A stretch of DNA of 64,000 nt from Mucilaginibacter sp. 14171R-50 (lineage in GTDB: Bacteria; Bacteroidota; Bacteroidia; Sphingobacteriales; Sphingobacteriaceae), in NCBI RefSeq assembly GCF_010093045.1, contig NZ_CP048115.1:4402001-4466000 (forward strand), written 5' to 3'. Positions 25,336 to 33,638 of this stretch are shown one piece after another. Position 1 is the stretch's first letter; every line of letters starts with the position of its first letter. The translations under genes were made by a program, and so were the position numbers. The notes under the pieces were generated by a model that made no database searches, had not been told where the DNA came from, and saw nothing but the letters and a program-made list of their open reading frames with translations.

Positions 25336-26649
25336 ATGAACCCTACTGATCAATCAAAATTTCCAACGGTAGTAATTATAGGCGGCGGCTTTGGCGGCTT
25401 GCAGGTGGCTAAGCAACTGGCAGAAAAACCCGTAGAGGTTATCTTAATTGATAAGCACAACTACCATACCTTTCAACCACTGTTATACCAGGTAGCCACC
25501 GGGAGTTTAGAAGCCGAGTCGATAGCCTTTTCGCTGCGCAAAAATTTTGACGGGCAAAAAAACCTGCGTTTTCGCCACACCGAAGTGACCCGCATAGATA
25601 CAGAACGTAATACTGTAATTACTACCATTGGCGAGATACCTTACGATTACCTGGTTATAGCCACCGGATCGACCACCAATTTCTTTGGCAATAAAGAGAT
25701 AGAGCATTTTGCCATGCCAATGAAATCTATCCCCGAAGCCTTGAACCTGCGCTATATGGTACTTCAGAACCTCGAGGAAGCCATTTTAAAGCCCTCTGTT
25801 GAAGAACGCGCGCCCTACCTGTCATTTGTACTGGTAGGCGCTGGCCCTACCGGTGTAGAGCTTGCAGGGGCCCTGGCCGAGTTGCGCAACCATGTGCTTT
25901 GTAAGGATTATCCGGAACTTGCCCGGGAAGAGATGAAGGTTTACCTGGTAGATTTTTTACCCAAAGTGCTGGGGCCCTTCTCAGACGAAGGCTCAAAAGC
26001 TGCCGAGAAATTTTTGCACGACATGGGCGTTGAGGTTTTGTTGAACGTTAAGGTAGAAAGTTATGACGGTAACGAAATAAAATTTGAAGGCGGCAAAAGC
26101 ATTTTAACGAAAAATGTTATCTGGAGCGCGGGCGTAATGGGAGTTGTACCCGATGGGGTTGCTAAAGAGGCGATTGAACGTGGCAACCGTATTAAAGTAG
26201 ATACCATATGCCGCGTTGCGGGTAGCGCCAATATATTTGCCATTGGCGATGTGGCAGCGATGATAACGCCCGAAACCCCCAAAGGGCACCCCGGCGTTGC
26301 GCAGGTAGCTATACAAATGGGTGAGGCTACCGGTAAAAATATTTACCGGCTTATAAAAGGCGAACCTACCGTTCCATTTAAATATAACGACAAAGGATCG
26401 CTGGCAACCATTGGCCGCAACAAAGCCATTGCCGACCTGGGTAAGTTGAAATTCCAGGGGTTCTTTGCCTGGCTTATTTGGATGTTTGTTCACCTGATAT
26501 CGCTTATGGGGGGTCGTAACCGCGTTATTGTATTCATCAACTGGGTTGCCAGCTATATTACCTACAACGGTGGCAGCAGGCTTATAATTCGTAACTTTAA
26601 GCGCGACGAACTGGTTCAAAAAGACGAACAAGTTTCTAAACCCGACTAA
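25336..26649 (+). CDS. NAD(P)/FAD-dependent oxidoreductase, type II NADH dehydrogenase-like
   Basis: A 437-residue flavoprotein of the NDH-2 type, passing electrons from NADH to quinone without proton pumping. The FAD-binding GGGFGGLQVAKQL is near residue 15. YHTFQPLLYQVATG is an NDH-2 hallmark. The NADH-binding GAGPTGVELAGAL is near 175 and IFAIGDVA near 300. A C-terminal hydrophobic stretch (about 375-400, FFAWLIWMFVHLISLM) would dock it on the membrane. mvaB follows after three bases. Confidence 0.9.
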   Translation: MNPTDQSKFPTVVIIGGGFGGLQVAKQLAEKPVEVILIDKHNYHTFQPLLYQVATGSLEAESIAFSLRKNFDGQKNLRFRHTEVTRIDTERNTVITTIGEIPYDYLVIATGSTTNFFGNKEIEHFAMPMKSIPEALNLRYMVLQNLEEAILKPSVEERAPYLSFVLVGAGPTGVELAGALAELRNHVLCKDYPELAREEMKVYLVDFLPKVLGPFSDEGSKAAEKFLHDMGVEVLLNVKVESYDGNEIKFEGGKSILTKNVIWSAGVMGVVPDGVAKEAIERGNRIKVDTICRVAGSANIFAIGDVAAMITPETPKGHPGVAQVAIQMGEATGKNIYRLIKGEPTVPFKYNDKGSLATIGRNKAIADLGKLKFQGFFAWLIWMFVHLISLMGGRNRVIVFINWVASYITYNGGSRLIIRNFKRDELVQKDEQVSKPD

Positions 26650-26652
26650 CTG

Positions 26653-27510
26653 ATGGCCGAACATATTAAGATTACGGAATGCCCCCGCGACGCTATGCAG
26701 GGTTTGCACGATTTTGTGCCTACCGATGTTAAAGCCGACTACATAAACCTGCTTTTACAGGTGGGCTTTGACACTATAGATTTCGGGAGCTTTGTATCGC
26801 CCAAGGCCATACCGCAAATGAGTGATACGGCCGAGGTTTTAAGGCGGCTTGACCTTGGTAGCACGAGGTCGAGATTACTGGCTATTATAGCTAATTACCG
26901 GGGAGCAGAAGAGGCGGTTGTATACCCGGAGATCCATTATCTGGGCTACCCGTTTTCCATATCCGAAACCTTCCAGCTACGAAACACCAATACCACCATT
27001 GCGCAGGCATTTGATAATGTAAAACGGATAAACGAGTTGTGCGGCGCCAACAACAAAAGTTTGCTGATCTACCTGTCTATGGGTTTTGGTAACCCTTACG
27101 GGGATGAGTGGAACACGGAAATAGTTCAGCATTGGGCGCAAAAAATGATAGACGAGGGTATTGGCTATATTGCGCTGTCTGATACCATAGGGGTTGCCAC
27201 ACCCGAACAGATCACCGCTTTGTACCCTGCGCTCACAAAGTTATCAGAGATAACAGAGTTTGGCGTACATCTGCACTCTACACCTGATACCTGGCAGGAA
27301 AAAATAGCCGCTGCTTACCAAAGTGGCTGTAATAAATTTGATGCGGCCCTAAAAGGGTATGGTGGCTGCCCGATGGCCAAAGATGACCTTACAGGCAACA
27401 TCGCTACCGAAAACCTTGTAGCTTACCTGCTGCACCAAAACCTCGACCTGGGGCTTAATTTAGATAAACTAAGCGAAGCGATGGATTACTCGGGAAAAGT
27501 TTTTGGGTAG
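26653..27510 (+). CDS. mvaB: Hydroxymethylglutaryl-CoA lyase
   Basis: A 285-residue TIM-barrel lyase cleaving HMG-CoA to acetyl-CoA and acetoacetate in leucine breakdown. ECPRDAMQG near the start carries the catalytic Arg-Asp. SFVSPKAIPQM, GVHLHSTPDTW with metal-binding His residues, and KGYGGCPMAKD with the catalytic Cys are all present. It lies almost flush with the NDH-2 gene, which suggests co-transcription. Confidence 0.9.
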   Translation: MAEHIKITECPRDAMQGLHDFVPTDVKADYINLLLQVGFDTIDFGSFVSPKAIPQMSDTAEVLRRLDLGSTRSRLLAIIANYRGAEEAVVYPEIHYLGYPFSISETFQLRNTNTTIAQAFDNVKRINELCGANNKSLLIYLSMGFGNPYGDEWNTEIVQHWAQKMIDEGIGYIALSDTIGVATPEQITALYPALTKLSEITEFGVHLHSTPDTWQEKIAAAYQSGCNKFDAALKGYGGCPMAKDDLTGNIATENLVAYLLHQNLDLGLNLDKLSEAMDYSGKVFG

Positions 27511-27849
27511 GTTTACTTTGTTATTACTGCGTTGACGGGGGCACGGGTTGTTCCAACTATCGGTTGTTCAAAGAATGGAGGCAAATGCTGCCCGGGCAGG
27601 GCAATTGGGCGCGGACTACCTCTTCACAACCCAAATCATGGTTAACATGGTTAACACAATTAGCCTATTTTCTTGAATAAAACATTGATTATCAACAATT
27701 TATAAAAAATACGTGTTAACCTTAATTGGCTGTTGCTTTTGCTGCCGCGGGGGTTGGTGCAGCATATCTGGTGGTGCGGCATTTATAAGCTTTCAGCTTA
27801 TGCAAACCAAAGCCTGAAAACTCGCGGTAGCGATCAAATACTTTCCCCT
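27511..27849. other. 339-base spacer with inverted GGTTAAC repeats
   Basis: No convincing gene. ATGGTTAAC occurs twice in tandem (27638-27655). GGTTAACAC (27649-27657) is inverted as GTGTTAACC (27713-27721), with AATTAGCC/TTAATTGGC extending the match. It may be a hairpin or a dyad operator. The right end holds a REP-like palindrome. Confidence 0.4.
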
Positions 27850-27868
27850 TCAGGGGGCTGGGGGGCGT
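27841..27868. repeat. REP-like CCCCTTCAGGGGG element in the GNAT gene end
   Basis: CCCCTTCAGGGGGCTGGGGGGC overlaps the last codons and stop of the minus-strand GNAT gene. Read on that strand it encodes the tail PPAP and the TGA stop. Confidence 0.75.
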
Positions 27869-28284
27869 ACCATCTTATAATGCCTTATACCCGCCTCTTC
27901 AAACTCGGGGCCGGTTTTTTCAAAGCCGAAACGTTCGTAAAGGGTTACGGCATGTATCTGTGCATGCAGGTAAATATAGCCGGCATCAGCAGGCAGATCC
28001 GCCAGAACGGCTTTTACAAGCTCTTGCCCTACACCGTGGCCACGAAACTTAGACAGTACGGCGAAGCGTTCCAGCTTGTAACCCTTATCGGTTTTGCGCC
28101 AGCGCGATGCCCCGGCAGGTTCACCATCAACAGTAGCCAAAAAGTGGGTCGATTCATCTTCAAATTCCCACTCCAGTTCAGGCGGGCAATTTTGCTCGCC
28201 TACAAATACTTCCCGGCGTATAGCAAATACTTTTTCAAGGTCGGCAGGGTCACTTACTTTTCTTACTTCTGTTTTTGATGGCAT
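27850..28284 (-). CDS. GNAT family N-acetyltransferase
   Basis: A 144-residue acetyl-CoA-dependent acetyltransferase. FAIRREVFVGEQ near residue 20 and the acetyl-CoA loop KFRGHGVGQELV (about 80) fit the ElaA/YjcF-like branch, and LYERFGFEKTGP is the typical last strand-helix. The substrate is unknown. The C-terminus VRPPAP comes from a repeat element. The start overlaps the end of the upstream membrane-protein gene by about 35 bases. Confidence 0.88.
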   Translation of the reverse strand: MPSKTEVRKVSDPADLEKVFAIRREVFVGEQNCPPELEWEFEDESTHFLATVDGEPAGASRWRKTDKGYKLERFAVLSKFRGHGVGQELVKAVLADLPADAGYIYLHAQIHAVTLYERFGFEKTGPEFEEAGIRHYKMVRPPAP

Positions 28285-28756
28285 CCTGGTAATGCTTTTT
28301 AGATTTATAGCCCGATAACTTTATACTGTGATTTTCATCGGCAGCATCTATCGAATGCGTGCAGGTGATATCATCTTCTTCCTCGGCTAAATTAGATAAT
28401 CTGATATAAAATTTATACAAATGATCAAGCTCCTGCTCTGTAAGATCTTCAATATTTACCATGCGGTTACTTGCACCCGCGTGCGATGCCAGTAGTTCGT
28501 TCAGTTTGAGGTGCACCGCTTTCGAATCTTTATTCTGCGATTTCTGGATCAGGAACACCATCAGAAAAGTTACAATGGTTGTACCTGTATTGATAATAAG
28601 CTGCCAGGTATCTGAATATTGAAAGATAGGGCCTGTAACTATCCAAATTAAAATTACCGTAATGGCAGTAATAAACGCTCCGGAGCTGCCGGTTGCAATG
28701 GTAGCCCAGTTGGCAAATCTTTCAAATAAATTTTTCTTTTTACGATGATTGGTCAT
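28250..28756 (-). CDS. Low-affinity iron permease family protein
   Basis: A 168-residue inner-membrane protein. FERFANWATIATGSSGAF, then ILIWIVTGPIFQYSDTWQL and FLMVFLIQKSQNKD match the bacterial proteins placed in the Fet4-like low-affinity iron permease family. Two or three helices lie in the first 80 residues. The rest is a charged cytoplasmic domain. Iron transport is a family label, not proven for such short proteins. Start at 28756 (MTNHRKKKN). Confidence 0.78.
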   Translation of the reverse strand: MTNHRKKKNLFERFANWATIATGSSGAFITAITVILIWIVTGPIFQYSDTWQLIINTGTTIVTFLMVFLIQKSQNKDSKAVHLKLNELLASHAGASNRMVNIEDLTEQELDHLYKFYIRLSNLAEEEDDITCTHSIDAADENHSIKLSGYKSKKHYQDAIKNRSKKSK

Positions 28757-28844
28757 GGCATGTACATTTAATAAACCTACAACTAAAAAAAAGCGCCAAA
28801 TGTTTACCAACACCGGCGCTTTTATGCTTATACGTTGTACCTGG

Positions 28845-29924
28845 CTACAATTTGCTGTTCACATCTATACAATTAAGATCAGCAAAAGCAACAGTCAGCC
28901 TTTTTACAAAGCTTTCTTCTGCCTTACGCAGCCAAACGCGCGGGTCGTAATACTTTTTGTTAGGCGAATCTTCACCTTCAGGGTTACCTATCTGTGTTTG
29001 CAGGTACCCTTCTTTTGATTGATAGTAATCTCTTATACCCTCCCAAAATGCGAACTGCATGTCGGTATCGATGTTCATTTTTATAGCGCCGTATGATATC
29101 GCTTCGCGGATCTCCTCCTGGCTTGAACCCGAACCGCCGTGGAACACAAAATTGATGGGCTTTTCGGCAGTAAGGTTGTGTTTCTTCTTTAAAAACTCTT
29201 GTGAGTTATGCAAAATAACCGGCTGAAGCTTAACGTTACCGGGCTTGTATACACCATGCACGTTGCCAAATGCAGCTGCAATAGTAAAGCGGTGACTAAC
29301 TTTTGATAGTTCTTCGTAGGCGTACGCAACCTCTTCGGGCTGGGTATACAAGCGCGAGCTATCCACATCAGAGTTATCAACGCCGTCTTCTTCGCCACCG
29401 GTAACACCTAATTCAATTTCAACGGTCATGCCCATTTTGGCCATGCGTTCTAAGTATTTGGCGGATATTTCTATATTTTCTTCAATAGGCTCCTCAGAAA
29501 GGTCGAGCATGTGCGACGAGAATAACGGCTTGCCTGTTTCGGCAAAGAATTTCTCGCCGTGCTCCAACAAACCATCTATCCAGGGTAATAATTTCTTCGC
29601 AGCGTGGTCGGTATGCAAAATTACAGCAACACCATAATGTTCGGCCAATAAATGCACATGCTTTGCAGCAGATACACCACCTAAAATGCAGGCTTGCAGC
29701 TTTGAGTTATCTAACGATTTACCCGCGTAAAACTGCGCGCCACCGTTGGATAGCTGAATAATAACAGGTGATTTAACAGCCGCAGCTGTTTCCATTACCG
29801 CGTTAATAGTGTTTGTGCCGATAACGTTAACGGCAGGCAAAGCAAACTGATGCTTTTTAGCTGCTTCAAATAGTTCCTGCACCTGATCGCCGTGCAGAAC
29901 ACCTTTTATATTTTTTAAATCCAT
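28845..29924 (-). CDS. fbaA: Fructose-bisphosphate aldolase, class II
   Basis: A 359-residue zinc-dependent aldolase of glycolysis and gluconeogenesis. ILHTDHAAKKLLPWIDG carries the catalytic Asp and zinc His, and SSHMLDLSEEP and EIELGVTGGEEDGVDN are standard. The second zinc-His segment (AAAFGNVHGVYKPGNV) and FHGGSGSSQEEI complete the class IIA signature. Length is normal. It is transcribed on its own. Confidence 0.95.
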   Translation of the reverse strand: MDLKNIKGVLHGDQVQELFEAAKKHQFALPAVNVIGTNTINAVMETAAAVKSPVIIQLSNGGAQFYAGKSLDNSKLQACILGGVSAAKHVHLLAEHYGVAVILHTDHAAKKLLPWIDGLLEHGEKFFAETGKPLFSSHMLDLSEEPIEENIEISAKYLERMAKMGMTVEIELGVTGGEEDGVDNSDVDSSRLYTQPEEVAYAYEELSKVSHRFTIAAAFGNVHGVYKPGNVKLQPVILHNSQEFLKKKHNLTAEKPINFVFHGGSGSSQEEIREAISYGAIKMNIDTDMQFAFWEGIRDYYQSKEGYLQTQIGNPEGEDSPNKKYYDPRVWLRKAEESFVKRLTVAFADLNCIDVNSKL

Positions 29925-30175
29925 GTGCTTATGTTTGGGCCTCGAAGTTATAAAAAATATGGGTTTTACCTATATGATTGTGAAAGTTTTAGGTACAAAT
30001 ACCCGTTAGAAAGCTATAACCGGCCTTAAAAGGCACACAAGGCAATATTCAGTGTGTTATTTTTACACTTACTGGCGCGGCCAGGCTCATCACAACCTTA
30101 ACTTATGCTAACATTTACAAACTTGTTGTGATATTTTTTGTTTCTTTGCAGTACTTGAAAGACTTAGATATAAAC

Positions 30176-31048
30176 ATGGCGTGGTTTAAGCGAGAAATTA
30201 AAGGGATAATTACGACTACTGAGGAAAAGAAAGAAGCCCCCGACGGCATCTGGAACAAATGCCCAAACTGTAAAAAACCCCTTCACTACTCCGAACAGGT
30301 TGAAAACCAATACGTTTGCCATTATTGTGGCTATCATTTACGTATTGGTTCGAAAGAATATTTTTCGGTATTGTTTGACGATAACCAGTTTACTGAACTA
30401 TTTACAAACCTGCATTCGGGCGACCCCCTGCACTTTACCGATACCAAAAAATATACCGACAGGCTTAAAGAAACCAAAAATAAAACCGGTTTAACCGACG
30501 CCATACGCGCCGCGCATGGTAAAATGAACGGACAGGAACTGGTTATCGCCTGTATGGATTTTAACTTTATTGGTGGATCGATGGGTTCGGTTGTGGGCGA
30601 AAAGATAGCGCGTTCTATCGACCACAGCATCGCTAATAAGATCCCGTTCCTGATGATATCAAAATCTGGTGGCGCAAGGATGATGGAAGCGGCGTTCTCG
30701 TTAATGCAAATGGCCAAAACATCGGCTAAGCTGGCATTATTGAGCCAGGCAAAGGTTCCGTACATATCTTTACTAACAGACCCAACCACAGGCGGTGTAA
30801 CCGCATCGTACGCTATGCTGGGCGATATCAATATTGCCGAGCCGGGTGCATTAATTGGTTTTGCAGGCCCAAGGGTTATTAAAGAAACGATTAAAAAAGA
30901 CCTGCCAAAAGGTTTCCAGACCGCGGAGTTTGTACAGGAACACGGCTTCCTTGATTTTATTGTCGACCGCAGGGAGATGAAAGAAAAACTGGCATCGTTC
31001 TTAAAAATGTTGAAAGCCCCCCAGCCCCCTGAAGGGGGAGCTGAATAA
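30176..31048 (+). CDS. accD: Acetyl-CoA carboxylase carboxyltransferase subunit beta
   Basis: A 290-residue subunit that, with AccA, transfers carboxyl from biotin to acetyl-CoA. The N-terminal zinc ribbon is CPNC...CHYC (about residues 27-49). The crotonase-like core includes GSVVGEKI, SKSGGARMMEA and LTDPTTGGVTASYA. The ATG at 30176 gives the standard MAWFKRE start. The final residues KAPQPPEGGAE are encoded by a REP-like palindrome at 31013-31042 and are not part of the family. Confidence 0.95.
   Translation: MAWFKREIKGIITTTEEKKEAPDGIWNKCPNCKKPLHYSEQVENQYVCHYCGYHLRIGSKEYFSVLFDDNQFTELFTNLHSGDPLHFTDTKKYTDRLKETKNKTGLTDAIRAAHGKMNGQELVIACMDFNFIGGSMGSVVGEKIARSIDHSIANKIPFLMISKSGGARMMEAAFSLMQMAKTSAKLALLSQAKVPYISLLTDPTTGGVTASYAMLGDINIAEPGALIGFAGPRVIKETIKKDLPKGFQTAEFVQEHGFLDFIVDRREMKEKLASFLKMLKAPQPPEGGAE
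31013..31042. repeat. REP-like palindrome inside the accD 3' end
   Basis: GCCCCCCAGCCCCCTGAAGGGGG is translated as the AccD tail. An inverted copy lies at 31376-31404. Confidence 0.8.
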
Positions 31049-31063
31049 GCTTAACTTGGATAT

Positions 31064-31107
31064 AAAAAAGGCCATTCGTTAGTTTTACGAATGGCCTTTT
31101 GTTTTTT
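31064..31107. terminator. Terminator hairpin, copy 1
   Basis: AAAGGCCATTCGT pairs with ACGAATGGCCTTTT and is followed by GTTTTTTT. The A-run on the other side makes it bidirectional, serving accD and the small minus-strand ORF. A near-identical copy lies at 31332-31375. Confidence 0.85.
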
Positions 31108-31121
31108 TGTCATAAGCTAAA

Positions 31122-31304
31122 TTAACAGTGTACACCGCTAAATATCATTAACAAAATAAGGGTTAAAATAACAAAAACCGCGGCAAACAAAACAAACAAA
31201 CTATAATATACTGAAGCTGGCAATCCATTGGCCATCCATTTTTTGGTAAATTGATGGATGACGGTAAATATGATTACATATCCAATTGCTATTATCGGAT
31301 TCAT
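31122..31304 (-). CDS. Small two-helix membrane protein
   Basis: A 60-residue hydrophobic protein. Helices are at about 4-18 (IAIGYVIIFTVIHQF) and 34-55 (LFVLFAAVFVILTLILLMIF), with a KKWMANGLPAS loop between them. No family recognised. It is boxed between two copies of the same hairpin and two inverted REP-like palindromes. The short length leaves some doubt, but the hydrophobic pattern and clean ATG argue for a real gene. Confidence 0.55.
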   Translation of the reverse strand: MNPIIAIGYVIIFTVIHQFTKKWMANGLPASVYYSLFVLFAAVFVILTLILLMIFSGVHC

Positions 31305-31331
31305 ATGCTAAGATAAAAAAGCAAACTACAT

Positions 31332-31375
31332 AAAAAGGCCATTCGTTAGTTTTACGAATGGCCTTTTTGTTTTTC
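31332..31375. terminator. Terminator hairpin, copy 2
   Basis: It has the same stem as copy 1 (GGCCATTCGT/ACGAATGGCC, loop TAGTTT) in the same orientation, followed by TTTTTGTTTTT. It ends the minus-strand unit entering from 31406 onward or is a relic of duplication. Confidence 0.75.
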
Positions 31376-31404
31376 TGCTCCCCCTTCAGGGGGCTGGGGG
31401 GCTT
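31376..31404. repeat. REP-like palindrome, inverted copy
   Basis: GCTCCCCCTTCAGGGGGC with TGGGGGGCTT is the reverse complement of 31013-31042. It directly follows the stop of the 31406 gene on the minus strand. Confidence 0.8.
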
Positions 31405-31405
31405 C

Positions 31406-31696
31406 TTATATCCCCTCTGTGCCTGGCTCATGCCCTAACATACGGCCCGTTGTACGGCCCTGGTTACGGCTGGAAAAATCTGTTTTTGTTGCAGCACCTG
31501 TTGACGGGAACTCGTGCCTTTCGGGTGGCGTTACATCATTTTGTTCGCTAAACGATGTATCGGCGCCTTCGCGTGGCTGGTCGCGCTCTGTTTGCTGACT
31601 GTATCCTGTACCCTCGTTATCCGACTGGCTTTCTTCAGGGTTTTCATTCGGGTTAATATCTGGAGTGTATTCCGGATTTCTTTCGTCGTTTTCCAT
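31406..31696 (-). CDS. Hydrophilic disordered protein, unknown function
   Basis: A 96-residue protein rich in E, N, P, S, T and Q with no hydrophobic core or signal peptide (MENDERNPEYTPDINPNENP at the start). The C-terminal part has RNQGRTTGRMLGHEPG. No family recognised. The composition resembles small stress or desiccation-related disordered proteins, but this is only a resemblance. Together with the Gly-rich gene upstream it forms a pair of low-complexity genes on the same strand. Confidence 0.6.
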   Translation of the reverse strand: MENDERNPEYTPDINPNENPEESQSDNEGTGYSQQTERDQPREGADTSFSEQNDVTPPERHEFPSTGAATKTDFSSRNQGRTTGRMLGHEPGTEGI

Positions 31697-31761
31697 AATA
31701 GTAGTTTTTAATTGTTCACTGATAAATAATCAAAAACGAGGCCAGTTTTGGCAAAAACAGC

Positions 31762-31818
31762 ATTTTGTTTTAGAAATACGAGAACATGAGGCAGCAACCC
31801 GTACTTCTAAAACAAAAT
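31762..31818. terminator. Long hairpin after the Gly-rich protein gene
   Basis: ATTTTGTTTTAGAAATACG (31762-31780) pairs with CGTACTTCTAAAACAAAAT (31800-31818) with one mismatch around a 19-base loop. It sits just after the stop of the minus-strand gene at 31830. Confidence 0.65.
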
Positions 31819-31829
31819 AAAGCGCTTGC

Positions 31830-32339
31830 TTAAAAAGAACCCTGGCTGCCGCCGCCGCCCGTAGTGTCCGAATCTTCTCCTTCATCCAGGCCCATATCTT
31901 CCGAGTCTGTATCAAGTTCGTCGTCACCTTCCATTTCACCGTCAGACATACCATCGCCCGACAGATCAGATCCGCCGCCCAGATCTTCGCCGCCGGCGCT
32001 GTTACCGCCGCCCATACCCTGGTTTGAGTAACCGCCGGTGGTATTGCCACCGGCATTGTTACCCATGCCGTCGCCCTGGCTTGCGTAACCACCCGTTGTG
32101 CTGCCACCGGAGTCCTGGCCGCTATCGGTGCCCTGGCTTGATGCGTAACCGCCGGTAGTGTTGCCGCCACCTTCGGTATCATCCAGATTGTTTTGTGTTG
32201 TGTCGCTGCCTGTACCGGCATTGTCGCTGCTTTGATTTGTGGTATCGGCATTACCGCCGTTACCGAAAGAATTTGAGCTTCCGCCCTGGCCCTGATCAGT
32301 TGAATCGTTGTTCCAGGTGTTTTCTTCTGTAGTCATCAT
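31830..32339 (-). CDS. Gly/Asp/Ser-rich low-complexity protein with internal repeats
   Basis: A 169-residue soluble protein with no signal peptide. Three near-copies of GNTTGGYAS-QG begin at about residues 60, 80 and 99. A Gly/Met stretch follows, then an acidic tail (GEMEGDDELDTDSEDMG). No family recognised, and it looks intrinsically disordered. It reads well in this frame while the overlapping frame is Ala/Thr/Val junk. A long hairpin follows its stop. Confidence 0.65.
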   Translation of the reverse strand: MMTTEENTWNNDSTDQGQGGSSNSFGNGGNADTTNQSSDNAGTGSDTTQNNLDDTEGGGNTTGGYASSQGTDSGQDSGGSTTGGYASQGDGMGNNAGGNTTGGYSNQGMGGGNSAGGEDLGGGSDLSGDGMSDGEMEGDDELDTDSEDMGLDEGEDSDTTGGGGSQGSF

Positions 32340-32424
32340 AGGTTTTGTTTTTAATTGTACATAACTAACCTATGAAGCAAACTGATTGTTTGCCTTTATT
32401 TTCAATAAATGAAAATAATTTAAC

Positions 32425-33561
32425 TTAAATTACAACAGCGCACAACTCACGTAACTTAGCTACCGTATAGTCTACCTCGTCCCGGGTGTTGTATTTAGAG
32501 AATGAGAACCTGACAGAAGGCCTGTTGGGGTTTGCGCCGATAGCGGTTAACACATGCGAGCCAATATCCGTACCCGAGCTGCATGCACTGCCGCCCGATG
32601 CAGATATACCTGCAATGTCCAGGTTAAATAGTAACATATCGGCCATTTCCATTTCCGGGAATGATACATTTAGTACAGTATACAGGCTTTTAGCCGGGTC
32701 GGTTTCACCGTTGAACTGAACGCCCGGAATGTTTTGCTCCAGTTGCGCCTTCATGTAGCTTTTCAGGGCCTGTATCTGCTGTTGATGTGCATCCATATCA
32801 GCGTAAGCCATCTCGAGCGCTTTGGCAAGTCCGGCAATACCGTAAACGTTTTCGGTGCCGCCGCGCATGTTGCGTTCCTGCGCGCCGCCGTAAATCATGG
32901 GGTTTATTTTAACCTTACTATTGATATGCAGAAAGCCTACCCCTTTTGGCCCGTGCAGCTTATGCGCCGCGCAAACCATAAAATGCAATTTAAGCTTGCT
33001 AAGATCATGTTTGTAATGGCCAACAGTTTGTACCGTATCGCTATGGTAAAGCGCGTTATAAGCCTCGCAAATGTTGCCTACGCGTTCAATATCAGTAAGG
33101 GTGCCCAATTCGTTATTGGCATGCATCAGCGATACAAAACTACGGTCGTTATTTTTCAGTAAGGTCTCCAGGTGGTCGTAATCAACGTTGCCTTTACAGT
33201 TAACATCTACAAAACTTAATTTGATAACACCGGCCTTTTCCATAGCCTGCAGGGTATGTACCACGGCATGATGCTCCAGTTTAGTGGTGATGGCATGCGT
33301 TATCTTATGGTCTACAATGCCGCAGCGTATAGCGGTATTGTCGGCCTCGGTGCCGCCGCTGGTAAAAAATATTTCGGCAGGCGAAGTATGCAGCAAACCG
33401 GCAATGGTTTTACGTGATCGCTCAATTAAAGTACGCACCTCGCGCCCGTGGGCATGTATAGATGATGGATTGCCAAACTGGCCTTCCATAACCTTATACA
33501 TTTCTTTGATAACCTCTGGATCAAGCGCGGTAGTAGCGGCGTTGTCAAAATAAACTCGCAT
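32425..33561 (-). CDS. Cysteine desulfurase (NifS/IscS family)
   Basis: PLP enzyme of 378 residues releasing sulfur from cysteine for Fe-S clusters or tRNA thiolation. It starts MRVYFDNAATTALDP. SGGTEADNTAI binds PLP, CAAHKLHGPKGVGFL carries the Schiff-base Lys, and SGGSACSSGT the persulfide Cys. The ATG at 33561 is chosen because the upstream extension is atypical. No iscU or suf genes are adjacent, so the acceptor is unknown. Confidence 0.92.
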   Translation of the reverse strand: MRVYFDNAATTALDPEVIKEMYKVMEGQFGNPSSIHAHGREVRTLIERSRKTIAGLLHTSPAEIFFTSGGTEADNTAIRCGIVDHKITHAITTKLEHHAVVHTLQAMEKAGVIKLSFVDVNCKGNVDYDHLETLLKNNDRSFVSLMHANNELGTLTDIERVGNICEAYNALYHSDTVQTVGHYKHDLSKLKLHFMVCAAHKLHGPKGVGFLHINSKVKINPMIYGGAQERNMRGGTENVYGIAGLAKALEMAYADMDAHQQQIQALKSYMKAQLEQNIPGVQFNGETDPAKSLYTVLNVSFPEMEMADMLLFNLDIAGISASGGSACSSGTDIGSHVLTAIGANPNRPSVRFSFSKYNTRDEVDYTVAKLRELCAVVI

Positions 33562-33638
33562 CGTTTCTTTAATTAATAATAAGTCAGTAAAATAACAGCC
33601 GGCCAAACAGGATTCCCCAACCCCAAAGGCGCAACTTG

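Noticed and set aside
26104..26709. A 201-residue minus-strand frame
   Set aside because: Antisense to the NDH-2 gene and the mvaB start, with no recognisable features.
27733..28278. A 181-residue plus-strand frame
   Set aside because: It overlaps the GNAT gene on the opposite strand and reads through a REP-like palindrome.
31201..31431. A 76-residue minus-strand frame
   Set aside because: It crosses the REP-like palindrome and terminator copy 2; the 60-residue membrane ORF in another frame is more plausible.
31730..32251. A 173-residue minus-strand frame overlapping the Gly-rich gene
   Set aside because: It is an Ala/Thr/Val/Arg shadow caused by the repetitive GC-rich codons; it crosses the terminator hairpin.
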